From: a virus
IMG/VR virus record: IMGVR_UViG_3300025425_000075
Coordinates: 1-34,610 of that record
DNA: 34,610 nt
Direction: 5' to 3' (one strand)
The translations under genes were made by a program, and so were the position numbers. Shown here in pieces: positions 15,328 through 23,213 of this stretch. Every line of letters begins with the position of its first letter. The first letter of the stretch is position 1. The notes beneath the pieces were generated by a model. It did no database searches, was not told where the DNA came from, and saw nothing but the letters and a program-made list of their open reading frames with translations.

Positions 15328-15437
15328 AAATAAGATGAGTAAGGCAAACAGAATAAATAAACAAAGGCGGTTTGGTTACCAACATCGGAGAAATTCGGTT
15401 CTGAGGGTTCGAGTCCCAGTCTTACTCATTCTTATTT
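15328..15437 (+). other. Long hairpin with tRNA 3'-end-like sequence
   Basis: A 16-bp stem pairs 15328-15343 with 15421-15437, perfect except for one unpaired base (T15430). The 77-nt loop ends with GGGTTCGAGTCCC (15404-15416), the typical T-arm sequence of tRNA, located just before the 3' stem, which also resembles an acceptor stem (AGTAAGG/TCTTACT). No D arm or anticodon arm can be drawn, so this is not a complete tRNA. It is preceded by ATAACGTC, reminiscent of the attC-like sites. Possible explanations are a tRNA-derived remnant, an attachment-like site or a folded RNA. Confidence 0.45.
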
Positions 15438-15446
15438 TTAATGACT

Positions 15447-15504
15447 AGGCTATGAGCCTGTACTTGTATGGCTTTATAGCCTTTGTTGTAGGTAGTTAGC
15501 CTAC
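15447..15504 (+). repeat. Two hairpins in the gap before the 75-aa gene
   Basis: The first hairpin pairs AGGCTATGAGCC (15447-15458) with GGCTTTATAGCCT (15470-15482), with one bulged base and an 11-nt loop. The second is GTAGG-7-CCTAC (15488-15504). The same GTAGG-7-CCTAC palindrome recurs at 15759-15775, on the other side of the gene. Neither is followed by a U-tract, so they are not standard terminators. They probably mark cassette boundaries or RNA-stabilising structures. Confidence 0.45.
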
Positions 15505-15534
15505 GTATTTAATAAACAACTAAAAATTAATAGA

Positions 15535-15762
15535 ATGACTGAAAATGAATTAAAAGGGCTTGGTTTTGAACTGACCCAAAAGTATGAACACAACCAATAT
15601 CATACAAACCGATACGCTAAAGGCGTTTTAGAAGTAGAATTTACCTACGAAGGTGATAAGTTACTTACTTGTGATTTGACTATTTCGGAGCTGAATAGCA
15701 AGGCCGTAACACTTGACGAAATGAAAGCCCTGACACCTATACTTGGAGGATGGCACGAGTAG
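15535..15762 (+). CDS. Small cassette-like hypothetical protein
   Basis: 75 aa, starting MTENELKGLGFELTQKYEHN. It resembles short Bacteroidetes phage and plasmid proteins beginning with MTExELxxLGF; function unknown. It is flanked by matching 17-bp palindromes and followed 13 bp downstream by the attC-like site B, so it has the layout of an integron-type gene cassette (one gene plus 3' recombination hairpin). Confidence 0.65.
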   Translation: MTENELKGLGFELTQKYEHNQYHTNRYAKGVLEVEFTYEGDKLLTCDLTISELNSKAVTLDEMKALTPILGGWHE

Positions 15763-15775
15763 GCTTATTACCTAC

Positions 15776-15832
15776 AACGACCGTATAAAGTTAAGCGTTA
15801 GCGACCTGAAAGGTTAATTTTATACCTCGTTA
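15776..15832 (+). repeat. attC-like hairpin, site B
   Basis: AAC (15776-15778), 5-nt spacer, TATAAAGTTAA (15784-15794); then CCT-GAA-AGG (15805-15813) in the loop; then TTAATTTTATA (15814-15824), 4-nt spacer, GTT(A) (15829-15832). The inner arm pairs over 11 bp with one G-T. The unequal spacers leave one extra unpaired base on one side, as in attC. A 20-bp stretch of the right half (15817-15836) is repeated exactly, inverted, at 34318-34337. It lies directly after a small gene in the same orientation. Confidence 0.55.
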
Positions 15833-15888
15833 AAATACCTAATAAACGCCACTAATTTAATAAACTGGTAAATCTTAAAACAAACAAA

Positions 15889-16482
15889 ATGATATACACT
15901 AAATTTAAAATAGATCAAGTAGCTAATTCAGCTATGACAGCAAAGCAAAAGGAAGATGAGCTTCTAAGAATGGATACGGAAGAAGAATTTAGAGACATTG
16001 AAGGCTATGAAGGTATTTATCAAGCTTCTAATTTAGGTAGAATTAAGTCTTTAACTAGACTAGACGCAAGAGGTCATAAATTAAAAGAGATTATTTTAAA
16101 TCCAACCATATCAGGTCGTGGTTACTTAACGGTTAGTTTATACAATAAATCTAAAAGAAAGAGTATAACTATTCATAAATTAATAGCGATAACTTTCTTG
16201 AATCACGATCCTTGTGGAATGAATATAGTCGTTGACCATATAGACGGAGATAAGCTAAATAACAACTTAGATAATCTTCAGTTGATAACTCAAAGAAAAA
16301 ACGCATCAAAAGATAGGAAAGGTGGCACTTCTAAATATATTGGAGTTAGTTGGTTTTCTAGGTATTCTAAATGGGTGGCTCGTATATACATTAACGGAAA
16401 GAATAAATATTTAGGCACATTCACAGACGAACTCGAAGCAGCTGAAGCCTACCAAACCGAATTAAAAAAAAATAGAATATGA
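15889..16482 (+). CDS. Homing endonuclease, NUMOD4-HNH-AP2
   Basis: 197 aa. Residues 33-75 are a NUMOD4 domain (EEFRDIEGYEGIYQASNLGR). Residues 95-140 are an HNH_3 nuclease (HKLIAITFL, VVDHIDGDKLNN, NLQLITQRKNAS). Residues about 149-190 are an AP2-type DNA-binding domain (YIGVSWFSRYSKW, YLGTFTDELEAAEAY). Such enzymes cut a specific site and are copied into it by recombination. Residues 1-29 are not part of the nuclease: 18 of 29 match the N-terminus of the next gene, so this gene appears to have captured the 5' end of its neighbour. The stop overlaps the next start (ATGA). Confidence 0.9.
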   Translation: MIYTKFKIDQVANSAMTAKQKEDELLRMDTEEEFRDIEGYEGIYQASNLGRIKSLTRLDARGHKLKEIILNPTISGRGYLTVSLYNKSKRKSITIHKLIAITFLNHDPCGMNIVVDHIDGDKLNNNLDNLQLITQRKNASKDRKGGTSKYIGVSWFSRYSKWVARIYINGKNKYLGTFTDELEAAEAYQTELKKNRI

Positions 16483-16703
16483 TATACACAGAAACAGAAA
16501 TAAAAAAAGTATCTAACTCTACTATGAGTATTAAAGAGATAGAGGACGAGTTATTAAGAATGGATGCGAAAATGCATTGCTATATGGGTACAGATTCTAC
16601 AAACGAAGAAAGAAGTGCAGTAGCGGCTGCTTCTTTGATTATTTACACTATTATTAATAAAACAAACCCTGAATTCGGTAAACGATTACTTGGGGATAAC
16701 TAG
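16479..16703 (+). CDS. Small hypothetical protein, target gene of the homing endonuclease insertion
   Basis: 74 aa. Residues 1-29 (MIYTETEIKKVSNSTMSIKE onward) resemble the N-terminus of the endonuclease upstream, 62% identical with no gaps. The remainder (ERSAVAAASLIIYTIINKTN) is helical and partly hydrophobic. The N-terminal motif is seen in other short Bacteroidetes phage proteins. Function unknown. Coupled to the endonuclease by a 4-bp overlap. Confidence 0.65.
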   Translation: MIYTETEIKKVSNSTMSIKEIEDELLRMDAKMHCYMGTDSTNEERSAVAAASLIIYTIINKTNPEFGKRLLGDN

Positions 16704-16708
16704 ATAAA

Positions 16709-16855
16709 ATGAAACTAACAGGAAAATGGTATTTGAAAAAAACCGTGTTCGGATATAAAGTAATGGCTGAAGTAACCTCTGAGCATACTTACAAAAGTTA
16801 CTACAGGAAAGCAACAAGAGACGATATAAACAACCTTGAAATTAATTGTAATTAA
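16709..16855 (+). CDS. 48-aa hypothetical protein
   Basis: Short frame starting MKLTGKWYLKKTVFGYKVMA and ending DDINNLEINCN. It is basic, probably beta-rich and unrecognised. It begins 5 bp after the previous stop in the same orientation and ends overlapping, by 4 bp, the stop of the convergent minus-strand gene. Tight packing and uninterrupted frame support it. Confidence 0.55.
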   Translation: MKLTGKWYLKKTVFGYKVMAEVTSEHTYKSYYRKATRDDINNLEINCN

Positions 16856-17073
16856 CTAACCGACTTACTCATAAAGGAAACTATACGCCTAACGGTCTGT
16901 TCTGATAGCCTACATTCTACAGATACGTGGGCGTATCTATCCATCATACCACCAGTGGAAGAAAGAAAGCACTTCATTACTCTCATCTCATTCATAAGGC
17001 TCACTTTAGTTACTCCTATCTCGTGGAGTTTCTTAACGTTTAAATTGCTATTGATAAATTCGTACCGATTCAT
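16852..17073 (-). CDS. Small HTH-like protein downstream of tape measure
   Basis: 73 aa. The C-terminal half (YAHVSVECRLSEQTVRRIVSFM) has the pattern of a helix-turn-helix (hydrophobic spacing with SEQTVRRIV as recognition helix). It resembles short regulators in Bacteroidetes phages. It is the last gene of the tail unit and converges on the plus-strand island. DNA binding is inferred from pattern only. Confidence 0.55.
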   Translation of the reverse strand: MNRYEFINSNLNVKKLHEIGVTKVSLMNEMRVMKCFLSSTGGMMDRYAHVSVECRLSEQTVRRIVSFMSKSVS

Positions 17074-17096
17074 ATATATGTTTTAATACCGTTAAT

Positions 17097-17363
17097 TTAT
17101 TTACTCCACTTCCTGCATACCTCAGAACCTCTTATCTTAGCTACTAACGGACAACCTCCGCAATCACTACAAAAATAACCCTCTGCTTCCTTTATTTCAT
17201 CTTTAAATCTAGTAAGTACTGAACCAAACTTTCTAAACTCACAACCTTCGCACACCTCTGCTCTAGCTTTCGCTAAAGACTGAGGAATGTTACCTTCTAT
17301 GTGTAACTTTGAAAGGCTGTAATTCCACCACGCATTCGCTATAATGTTTACTTTCTTAATCAT
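17097..17363 (-). CDS. Small zinc-binding protein of the tail block
   Basis: 88 aa. Cysteines are in pairs: CEGC (39, 42), CSDCGGC (65, 68, 71) and C83, consistent with one or two zinc sites. Short cysteine-rich proteins of this pattern follow tape-measure genes in several Bacteroidetes phages. It may be a tail-assembly or virion protein; function not established. It starts 3 bp after the tape-measure stop. Confidence 0.65.
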   Translation of the reverse strand: MIKKVNIIANAWWNYSLSKLHIEGNIPQSLAKARAEVCEGCEFRKFGSVLTRFKDEIKEAEGYFCSDCGGCPLVAKIRGSEVCRKWSK

Positions 17364-17366
17364 TCG

Positions 17367-20300
17367 TTATACAGTCGCAAATTCACTTACTTCTGTTAGG
17401 TTTTGGTTCACGTTGTTAATAGCATCTACTGATACGCTAGGTCTAATCTGAGAGCCTCCTGCTACAAATGCTTCTGTTAGTCTAGTATAATCTATTTCTA
17501 CGTTGTTAGCGCCTCCTGTGGAGATTAAACCACCTTTAGCAGCGAAGGAAGTAGGTACGTTTAACGCTACTCCTCTACCTTCTCTTTGGTTAATGAAACT
17601 AAGTGCGCCCATTATACCTAATCTATTGATAAGGCTTGAGGCTTTCTTGTTTACTATATGCGTGCTATTCCCGTCACTGTACATATTCTCACCGCCTTCA
17701 GCTTCTATTCCATTGCCTAAATTAATACCTCCTTGCGCGTGTGATTTACCTTTAAGCGTTCCTTCGAATGATATTCCTTTCTCTGCTTTTCTAATGTTCT
17801 GAATGTTCTTACCTGTTCTAATTGCTACGGCTGCGGCTGGTATTAAACTCAAAGGAAAAGGTACAGATGCTAGAGTCTTTTGAACTGCTAACCCTCCATC
17901 TATTAAAGCGGCTGTAATGGCTAGGGCTTTGTTTTCTCCTGCTATTTCTTTGAGCAGTCCTGAGATAGCAGCCGCTGTATTCATAGCATTGTCTACCTTT
18001 CCTTTCTGCTCTGCTTTATTTACTGCATCCGTTTGCTTAGAATACTTGTCATTTATTAAAGCTATATCTGCGGCTGTTCCTTCAGCGTTTTCAATCTCTG
18101 CTAGTCTTAATCTTTCAAGCTCTTCTAACCTAAGAGTGAATAAACTTTCACCGTTAAGCTTTCTGATTTCTAGCTCATTGTTAAAGTTTTCTAGTAGTCT
18201 TTCAGTTTCCGCGGCTTCTGCTTGAAGGTCTAGTTCTTTCTGCTCATCTTTCAAACCTACGATTAACTCCGCCTTTTGCGCTTGGAACTCTGCTTCTGAA
18301 ATTAGCTTGTTCGATAAACTTAACTCTAACTGAGATAATTCCGCGTCAAATAAATTGTCTAACCTTTCGCTCTCTAAGGCTTTTAATTCACTACTCAGAA
18401 ACTTACCATCTTCTAATACTGATTTATTCTTTTCTCTGAATATCTCGAGTTCTCTTAATCCAGTTTCAACTGCTACTTCTACAGAAGCATCTGCAAAGGT
18501 TTGGTTTATTCCTATACGCTCAGAAGTGAACTCTAAATATTTTAGTTTTCTCTCAGAATCTAAAGCGTTTTTAAACTCTTCACTAGCTTCGTAGGCTGTA
18601 AGTTCTGAATCTAGTATTTTGATTCGTTCGTCACGAAGGATCTGTTCTTGTGTTAGCTTTTCTAGTGATGGGTTTGCTTCATTCTCTTCTTGTAAAAGTT
18701 TTAGTCTTAGTTTACTTGCGCTAATCTCTGCCTCTGAGTTTCTTTTTATTATATCTAAAGCTTTCTTTGCGTTCTGTTCTTCTATTTGCTTTAACTTTTT
18801 TGCATCTTCTTCTATTTGCTTTAACTTTTTTGCATCTTCTTCTATTTGCTTTAACGCTTCGGTATCACTTTTTGCTTTTTCGTCTGCTGCTATTTGTCTG
18901 GCGTTTTTAACTCCAGTAACTGAAGAAATTATGTCTTCGTTTAGTTCTATGTCTTTTGTAGTTGTTTTAACACCATCTTCTAAGCCTTTAATATATTGTG
19001 CATAAACTAACTGCTGTTCCTTATTTAACTTAATAGAACTACCTACACCTGAACTATACTTACCTGTAGATGTAGTTACTTTCTGAAGTACACCGTCTAC
19101 CTTTTGAACTGCTCCTACTCCTTCAATATATGTAACATTTCCTTCTTTGTTAATTTTATCTACTCTTTCTAATTCGTCACCTAGTTCAGATAATACTTTC
19201 TTTTGTTTATCTATATTTACTTCAGCTTGTAGGCTAGATATTTTACCGTTTTCTTGATTGAACTCTTTTACTTTTCCCGTATTAATTTCTAAAGCGTTAC
19301 CATACTTATCAACTTCAGTAACTGCGCTCGGTACATTTCTAGCTATGTCTTTTATTATTTTATCTAGTTCTATTTGTTCTTCTTTTGATTTTCCTGCTTT
19401 TGTTTTTAATGTGTCATATCTATCTGCCATAGTAGAAAGTTTATCATTCAATTCTACTGATGCTTTGGCTTGAGTAATAAATTCCTCATTACTTTTATGA
19501 AGTTCTTTTACGTTTTCGCTTATTGATTTATTTACATTTCTAAATGCAGCTACTAAAGCTATTAACCCTCCAATAACTAAAAGCAAAGCGTTAGCCTTTA
19601 GAGCTTTGTTAAATGCTTTAAATGAGAATGTAGCCAGACTAACCCCTTTAGCTTGACCTAACATAGCCATTCTAGTAATAGATGCTTGTTTAGCCATTAA
19701 AGAACTTTGAAGACTAGCCAATAAAACAGCAGCTTTATAAGCACCCCAAACTCCGACTACCGTTATTAATGCTTTTGCTATCAAACCTAGATTATCAGCT
19801 AATACTAAAATGACATCTTTAACCGTTCCAAAAACTCCCGTCCCTTGTTCAAACTTTAAGATCAAACCTTCCCAAGCTGATTGAAGTAATTTAATAGAAC
19901 CGCCTAAAGTATCCCTTTGAGTTTCTGCCATTTGTTTAGCAGCTCCTTCACTGTCTATCATCTTCTCAGTTAACCCTTGTACATCTTCCTGCGTGTTAGC
20001 TAAGATAACCCCTAAAGTAGCACCCCTAACTCCGAACAAATCCATAGCAGTACCAGTCTGGTCTGTAGAATCTTTTATTTTATTAAGTGCTTCCCCGAAT
20101 GACAGCCCAGCTTTATTGGAACGTAGGAACATATTCCTAAGTCCTGTTCCTGCTGTACTAGCATCCAAACCTCTGTCTGTTAAAGTTCCTATTAATGCTG
20201 TGGTTTTCTCTATGCTCACACCTGCTAGATTAGCTACAGGAGCTACTGAAGCCATTGCAGTACTAAACTTAGCCATGTCTAAGGATGAACTAGTGAATGA

Positions 20301-21182
20301 CTTAGCCATTACGTCAGTCACTCTCTGAGTCTCACTAACATCTAACCCAAATCCTCTTATAGTAGCACCTACTACAGTAGCGGCTTCACCTAAATCACTG
20401 CCAGTAGCTTCTGCAAGTGCTAGGGTTGCTTCCGTTACTCCTTCAATCTCTTCTTGTGAGAACCCTAATTTTGCAAACTGAAGTGCTAACTCTGCTACTT
20501 GTGAAGCTGTAAAGGTTGTAGTGCTTCCTAGAAATTTAGCTTGCTCTGTTAAAGCTGCCATTTTATCTACGCTTGTACCTAATACAGAAGCTAGGTTAGC
20601 TTGTGACTGTTCAAACTCCTTAACTACTGAGAACGCTCCTTTAATTAATTTGAATACAGCGAAAGCACCGCCTAACCTTTTTAATAATCCTGTTAGCTTT
20701 CCTACTGCTCCTCCATAGTTTCCAATGTTTATCTTTTGCTTTTCTAATCCTGAAACATTTTCTTTTATAAATGCGTTGTTTTTCTCTAGCTGCTCATTAA
20801 CTTTCTTTTGTGCTGCTACTCCTTCTTTGCTCTTTAGGTTTAGATTGTTTCTAACTGCTAAGAGTTCTTTGTTACTTGCTCTAGCATCGTTTATAGTCTT
20901 AACTTCCTTACTTAAAGATTTATTTAAACTTTCTTGTACCGTTAGAAAGTTACCACTGGCTTTATTAAGCTGTACTAAAGTATTTTCGTACTGCTTACTT
21001 TCTCCTCTAATCTTTTTAATCTCGGCCTGATTCTTAACGAATGATTCAGAACCCTCTTTTGTAGAAGTGTCTAATCCTTTCTGAGCTAGTTTAAGTTCTT
21101 CTAATTGCCGTTTATAATCAGCTAGCGTTTTAACTATGTCTTTAGTGTCTATGTCGGCACTGAATAAGGTTATCTTTTCCAT
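17367..21182 (-). CDS. Tail tape measure protein
   Basis: 1271 aa, the longest gene. It has an N-terminal coiled coil (1-150) and then a TP901/PhageMin-type core (about 185-440: SVLGTSVDKMAALTEQAKFL, TTFTASQVAELALQFAKLGF, GLDASTAGTGLRNMFLR). Hydrophobic segments follow (about 460-495, 530-550), then a very long coiled coil (about 560-1100) and a C-terminal hydrophobic region (ITAALIDGGLAVQKTLASVP). Its length should set tail length, roughly 190 nm by the usual 0.15 nm per residue. A 30-bp tandem repeat (18781-18855) adds KLKQIEEDAK units. The start is 1 bp before the upstream stop region. Confidence 0.93.
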   Translation of the reverse strand: MEKITLFSADIDTKDIVKTLADYKRQLEELKLAQKGLDTSTKEGSESFVKNQAEIKKIRGESKQYENTLVQLNKASGNFLTVQESLNKSLSKEVKTINDARASNKELLAVRNNLNLKSKEGVAAQKKVNEQLEKNNAFIKENVSGLEKQKINIGNYGGAVGKLTGLLKRLGGAFAVFKLIKGAFSVVKEFEQSQANLASVLGTSVDKMAALTEQAKFLGSTTTFTASQVAELALQFAKLGFSQEEIEGVTEATLALAEATGSDLGEAATVVGATIRGFGLDVSETQRVTDVMAKSFTSSSLDMAKFSTAMASVAPVANLAGVSIEKTTALIGTLTDRGLDASTAGTGLRNMFLRSNKAGLSFGEALNKIKDSTDQTGTAMDLFGVRGATLGVILANTQEDVQGLTEKMIDSEGAAKQMAETQRDTLGGSIKLLQSAWEGLILKFEQGTGVFGTVKDVILVLADNLGLIAKALITVVGVWGAYKAAVLLASLQSSLMAKQASITRMAMLGQAKGVSLATFSFKAFNKALKANALLLVIGGLIALVAAFRNVNKSISENVKELHKSNEEFITQAKASVELNDKLSTMADRYDTLKTKAGKSKEEQIELDKIIKDIARNVPSAVTEVDKYGNALEINTGKVKEFNQENGKISSLQAEVNIDKQKKVLSELGDELERVDKINKEGNVTYIEGVGAVQKVDGVLQKVTTSTGKYSSGVGSSIKLNKEQQLVYAQYIKGLEDGVKTTTKDIELNEDIISSVTGVKNARQIAADEKAKSDTEALKQIEEDAKKLKQIEEDAKKLKQIEEQNAKKALDIIKRNSEAEISASKLRLKLLQEENEANPSLEKLTQEQILRDERIKILDSELTAYEASEEFKNALDSERKLKYLEFTSERIGINQTFADASVEVAVETGLRELEIFREKNKSVLEDGKFLSSELKALESERLDNLFDAELSQLELSLSNKLISEAEFQAQKAELIVGLKDEQKELDLQAEAAETERLLENFNNELEIRKLNGESLFTLRLEELERLRLAEIENAEGTAADIALINDKYSKQTDAVNKAEQKGKVDNAMNTAAAISGLLKEIAGENKALAITAALIDGGLAVQKTLASVPFPLSLIPAAAVAIRTGKNIQNIRKAEKGISFEGTLKGKSHAQGGINLGNGIEAEGGENMYSDGNSTHIVNKKASSLINRLGIMGALSFINQREGRGVALNVPTSFAAKGGLISTGGANNVEIDYTRLTEAFVAGGSQIRPSVSVDAINNVNQNLTEVSEFATV
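18781..18855. repeat. 30-bp tandem repeat (2.5 copies) in tape measure
   Basis: The unit at 18781-18810 is repeated exactly at 18811-18840 and for 15 more bases to 18855. It encodes KLKQIEEDAK in a coiled coil, in frame, so copy-number change alters tail-length coding without breaking the gene. Identical copies imply a recent expansion. Confidence 0.95.
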
Positions 21183-23213
21183 TTAGTCTGGGTTATCGTC
21201 ACCGCCTCCGTTGTCCTCTTCAGGTACATCGTAAGTTGGTATGACATAATTATTGTTTTTAAATACTGAACAGTCCTCAAATTGTGCTTCAAATCCTTTA
21301 ACCTCGATCAGTTCGCACACTGTATTATATCCTTCTCTGAAGTTTATTATCTTGTTTAGGTAGTAGTATCTGCCCTCCTGATTAAAGTATTTAAGCTTGA
21401 AGAAATCTCTGTTCTTAATGTCTAAAGGCGTTAGATACAATGCCATCTTAACCTTGTTAGGCTTATCTATTATCCTTGTAAACGCTTCGAAGTACTCTTC
21501 CCAGTAGAACTCCCACTCTACATTTGTATTAGTTAGGTATTGGACTAACTGGTTTATAGTTGCCGTTCCTGAACCTCCGTCTATTATATCGTATGTCTTA
21601 TTATAAAACTTAACCTTAGATGTTCTATTTTCTATTTGTAAGGACTTGTAGAATTGATTATAGCTAGCTAGATACTCATTTCCATCTTCGTCTTCTTCAT
21701 AACGCTCAACTCGGACAAGCTCAAACATTACAGGGTTAATAGTTGGCGTGTCTTCAAAGGAATTTCTAAGCTCAGAAACTTCGTAAACACTTTCTATGAT
21801 TGTATTGTCTCCTTGTTGGTTTAGATTAGTGCTAACGTGGTCGTAATCTAAGAAGGGTGTAATACCTTCTGAGTATTTATACTTGAATCTATTATTTACT
21901 CCATAGCTTCCAATATCCTTTTTAGATTCTATCTTAACACCTCGTTTGTCGCTCCAATCTTCTGCTCCATTCCTATCGTTTAATACAGACTCCATTGTGG
22001 TAAAGTCATAAACTAAAGAATCAGCAGAAGCTCCTTCTATTCCTAAAGGTGGTACGATTCTAAACATCATACCTAAACTTTTAATTAAGTCTTTTACAAA
22101 TGCCGTTTGAGATATATCTCCTATTAAATCACTGAAGTCAATATAAGGCTCTATTATTTCTACGTAGATATTACTTAAAGCATTGCTAATTGTGAAGTTT
22201 AACCCCTCATTTATTACTGCTGTAGTAGTTGCTTCAAACTGTATAGTATCTCCTGCCTCAATAATTACGTATTCAGTAAAATCTTCCGAAGTACTTGTTC
22301 CATTATATGTGTAAATAGTAGGTGCATTATTTAAATCAATAGCGAAGTAATTCGAATAACTTAAAGAATAGTTTTGATTTGCAGGACTAGCATTAGCGCC
22401 ACCACTAAAAGAGCCTACTATTCTAATTTTACAAGGGTAGTTAAATCTTATTGTAGTATCATTGATAGCATCAACTCTGTTGTCGTCACTATTTACTTCA
22501 GTATTGAATGTAGATACTAATGTGTATGTTCCATTTGCAGGAGTTTGGTAATTTTCAGAGTATCCTTGTGAATCTTGGTCATTTAAAACCTTACCTACAT
22601 CTACATGACCTTTTGCCATACTGATAACCTCATGTTTGTATTCAGCACTGTCAAATATATCTCCCTGATAAAGAACACCAGCTTCTGCAAATATCTTAGT
22701 CCATAAGTAATGCTTAAACAATGAAGGGCTTTGCCTTGCTACCTGTAAAGGATTATCAAAACCACTACCAAAATCAGCCAACCCGTACACGTGTCCTGTG
22801 ATATTGTCGACTCCATCTGTATAGGTTGTGTTATTTAGGTAGTGGTTAATATCTGAGAAATCTAAATCTTTTAAGTCTTTGTCTTTTATTAAGTCGAATA
22901 TGTTTCCAGCATCTTCTTTTACTATCCCTTCGTAATAGTCTTCTACTGTTCTTCTAATCTTACACACTCCTTTTAAATGTACTTCGTTCTTAACGTAGAT
23001 AACACATTTAACTATGTCGTAAGGAATAGAACTCTCAGAACCTTGATAATCTAAGAAGTCAAAGAACTCTGCGTTTCTTGGAGTCTTAGGAAACTTTAAC
23101 GTGGCGTTAGATAAGTTCCTGTTCTGTATCTCGTTTAGATTATTACTCTCATAGGTAGGTCTTATCCCTATAGGTAGTACATCTAATTCTATTCCGTTTA
23201 GTTCTACTCTCAA
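21183..23213 (-). CDS. Tail-tip / baseplate hub protein
   Basis: 676 aa. The N-terminus (MRVELNGIELDVLPIGIRPT, then LSNATLKFPKTPRNAEFF) matches a tail-associated family common in Bacteroidetes siphoviruses. A beta-rich middle precedes a C-terminal part ending in an acidic, Gly-rich tail (EEDNGGGDDNPD). The gene overlaps its upstream neighbour by 4 bp and abuts the tape measure. The position and size suggest a Tal/gp27-like hub; no catalytic motif is seen. Confidence 0.62.
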   Translation of the reverse strand: MRVELNGIELDVLPIGIRPTYESNNLNEIQNRNLSNATLKFPKTPRNAEFFDFLDYQGSESSIPYDIVKCVIYVKNEVHLKGVCKIRRTVEDYYEGIVKEDAGNIFDLIKDKDLKDLDFSDINHYLNNTTYTDGVDNITGHVYGLADFGSGFDNPLQVARQSPSLFKHYLWTKIFAEAGVLYQGDIFDSAEYKHEVISMAKGHVDVGKVLNDQDSQGYSENYQTPANGTYTLVSTFNTEVNSDDNRVDAINDTTIRFNYPCKIRIVGSFSGGANASPANQNYSLSYSNYFAIDLNNAPTIYTYNGTSTSEDFTEYVIIEAGDTIQFEATTTAVINEGLNFTISNALSNIYVEIIEPYIDFSDLIGDISQTAFVKDLIKSLGMMFRIVPPLGIEGASADSLVYDFTTMESVLNDRNGAEDWSDKRGVKIESKKDIGSYGVNNRFKYKYSEGITPFLDYDHVSTNLNQQGDNTIIESVYEVSELRNSFEDTPTINPVMFELVRVERYEEDEDGNEYLASYNQFYKSLQIENRTSKVKFYNKTYDIIDGGSGTATINQLVQYLTNTNVEWEFYWEEYFEAFTRIIDKPNKVKMALYLTPLDIKNRDFFKLKYFNQEGRYYYLNKIINFREGYNTVCELIEVKGFEAQFEDCSVFKNNNYVIPTYDVPEEDNGGGDDNPD

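Noticed and set aside
15338-15426. Complete tRNA gene
   Set aside because: T-loop and acceptor-like ends are present, but no D arm or anticodon stem-loop can be folded, and the T stem has only three pairs.
15335-15448. 37-codon plus-strand frame (starts MSKANRINKQRRFGYQHRRN)
   Set aside because: It lies entirely within the long tRNA-like hairpin and has no leader typical of the other genes; its second half is encoded by the T-arm-like sequence. More likely a by-product of the structured element.
17503-21030. Several plus-strand frames opposite the tape measure
   Set aside because: Ser/Phe/Leu-rich translations typical of the reverse complement of coiled-coil codons; no independent support.
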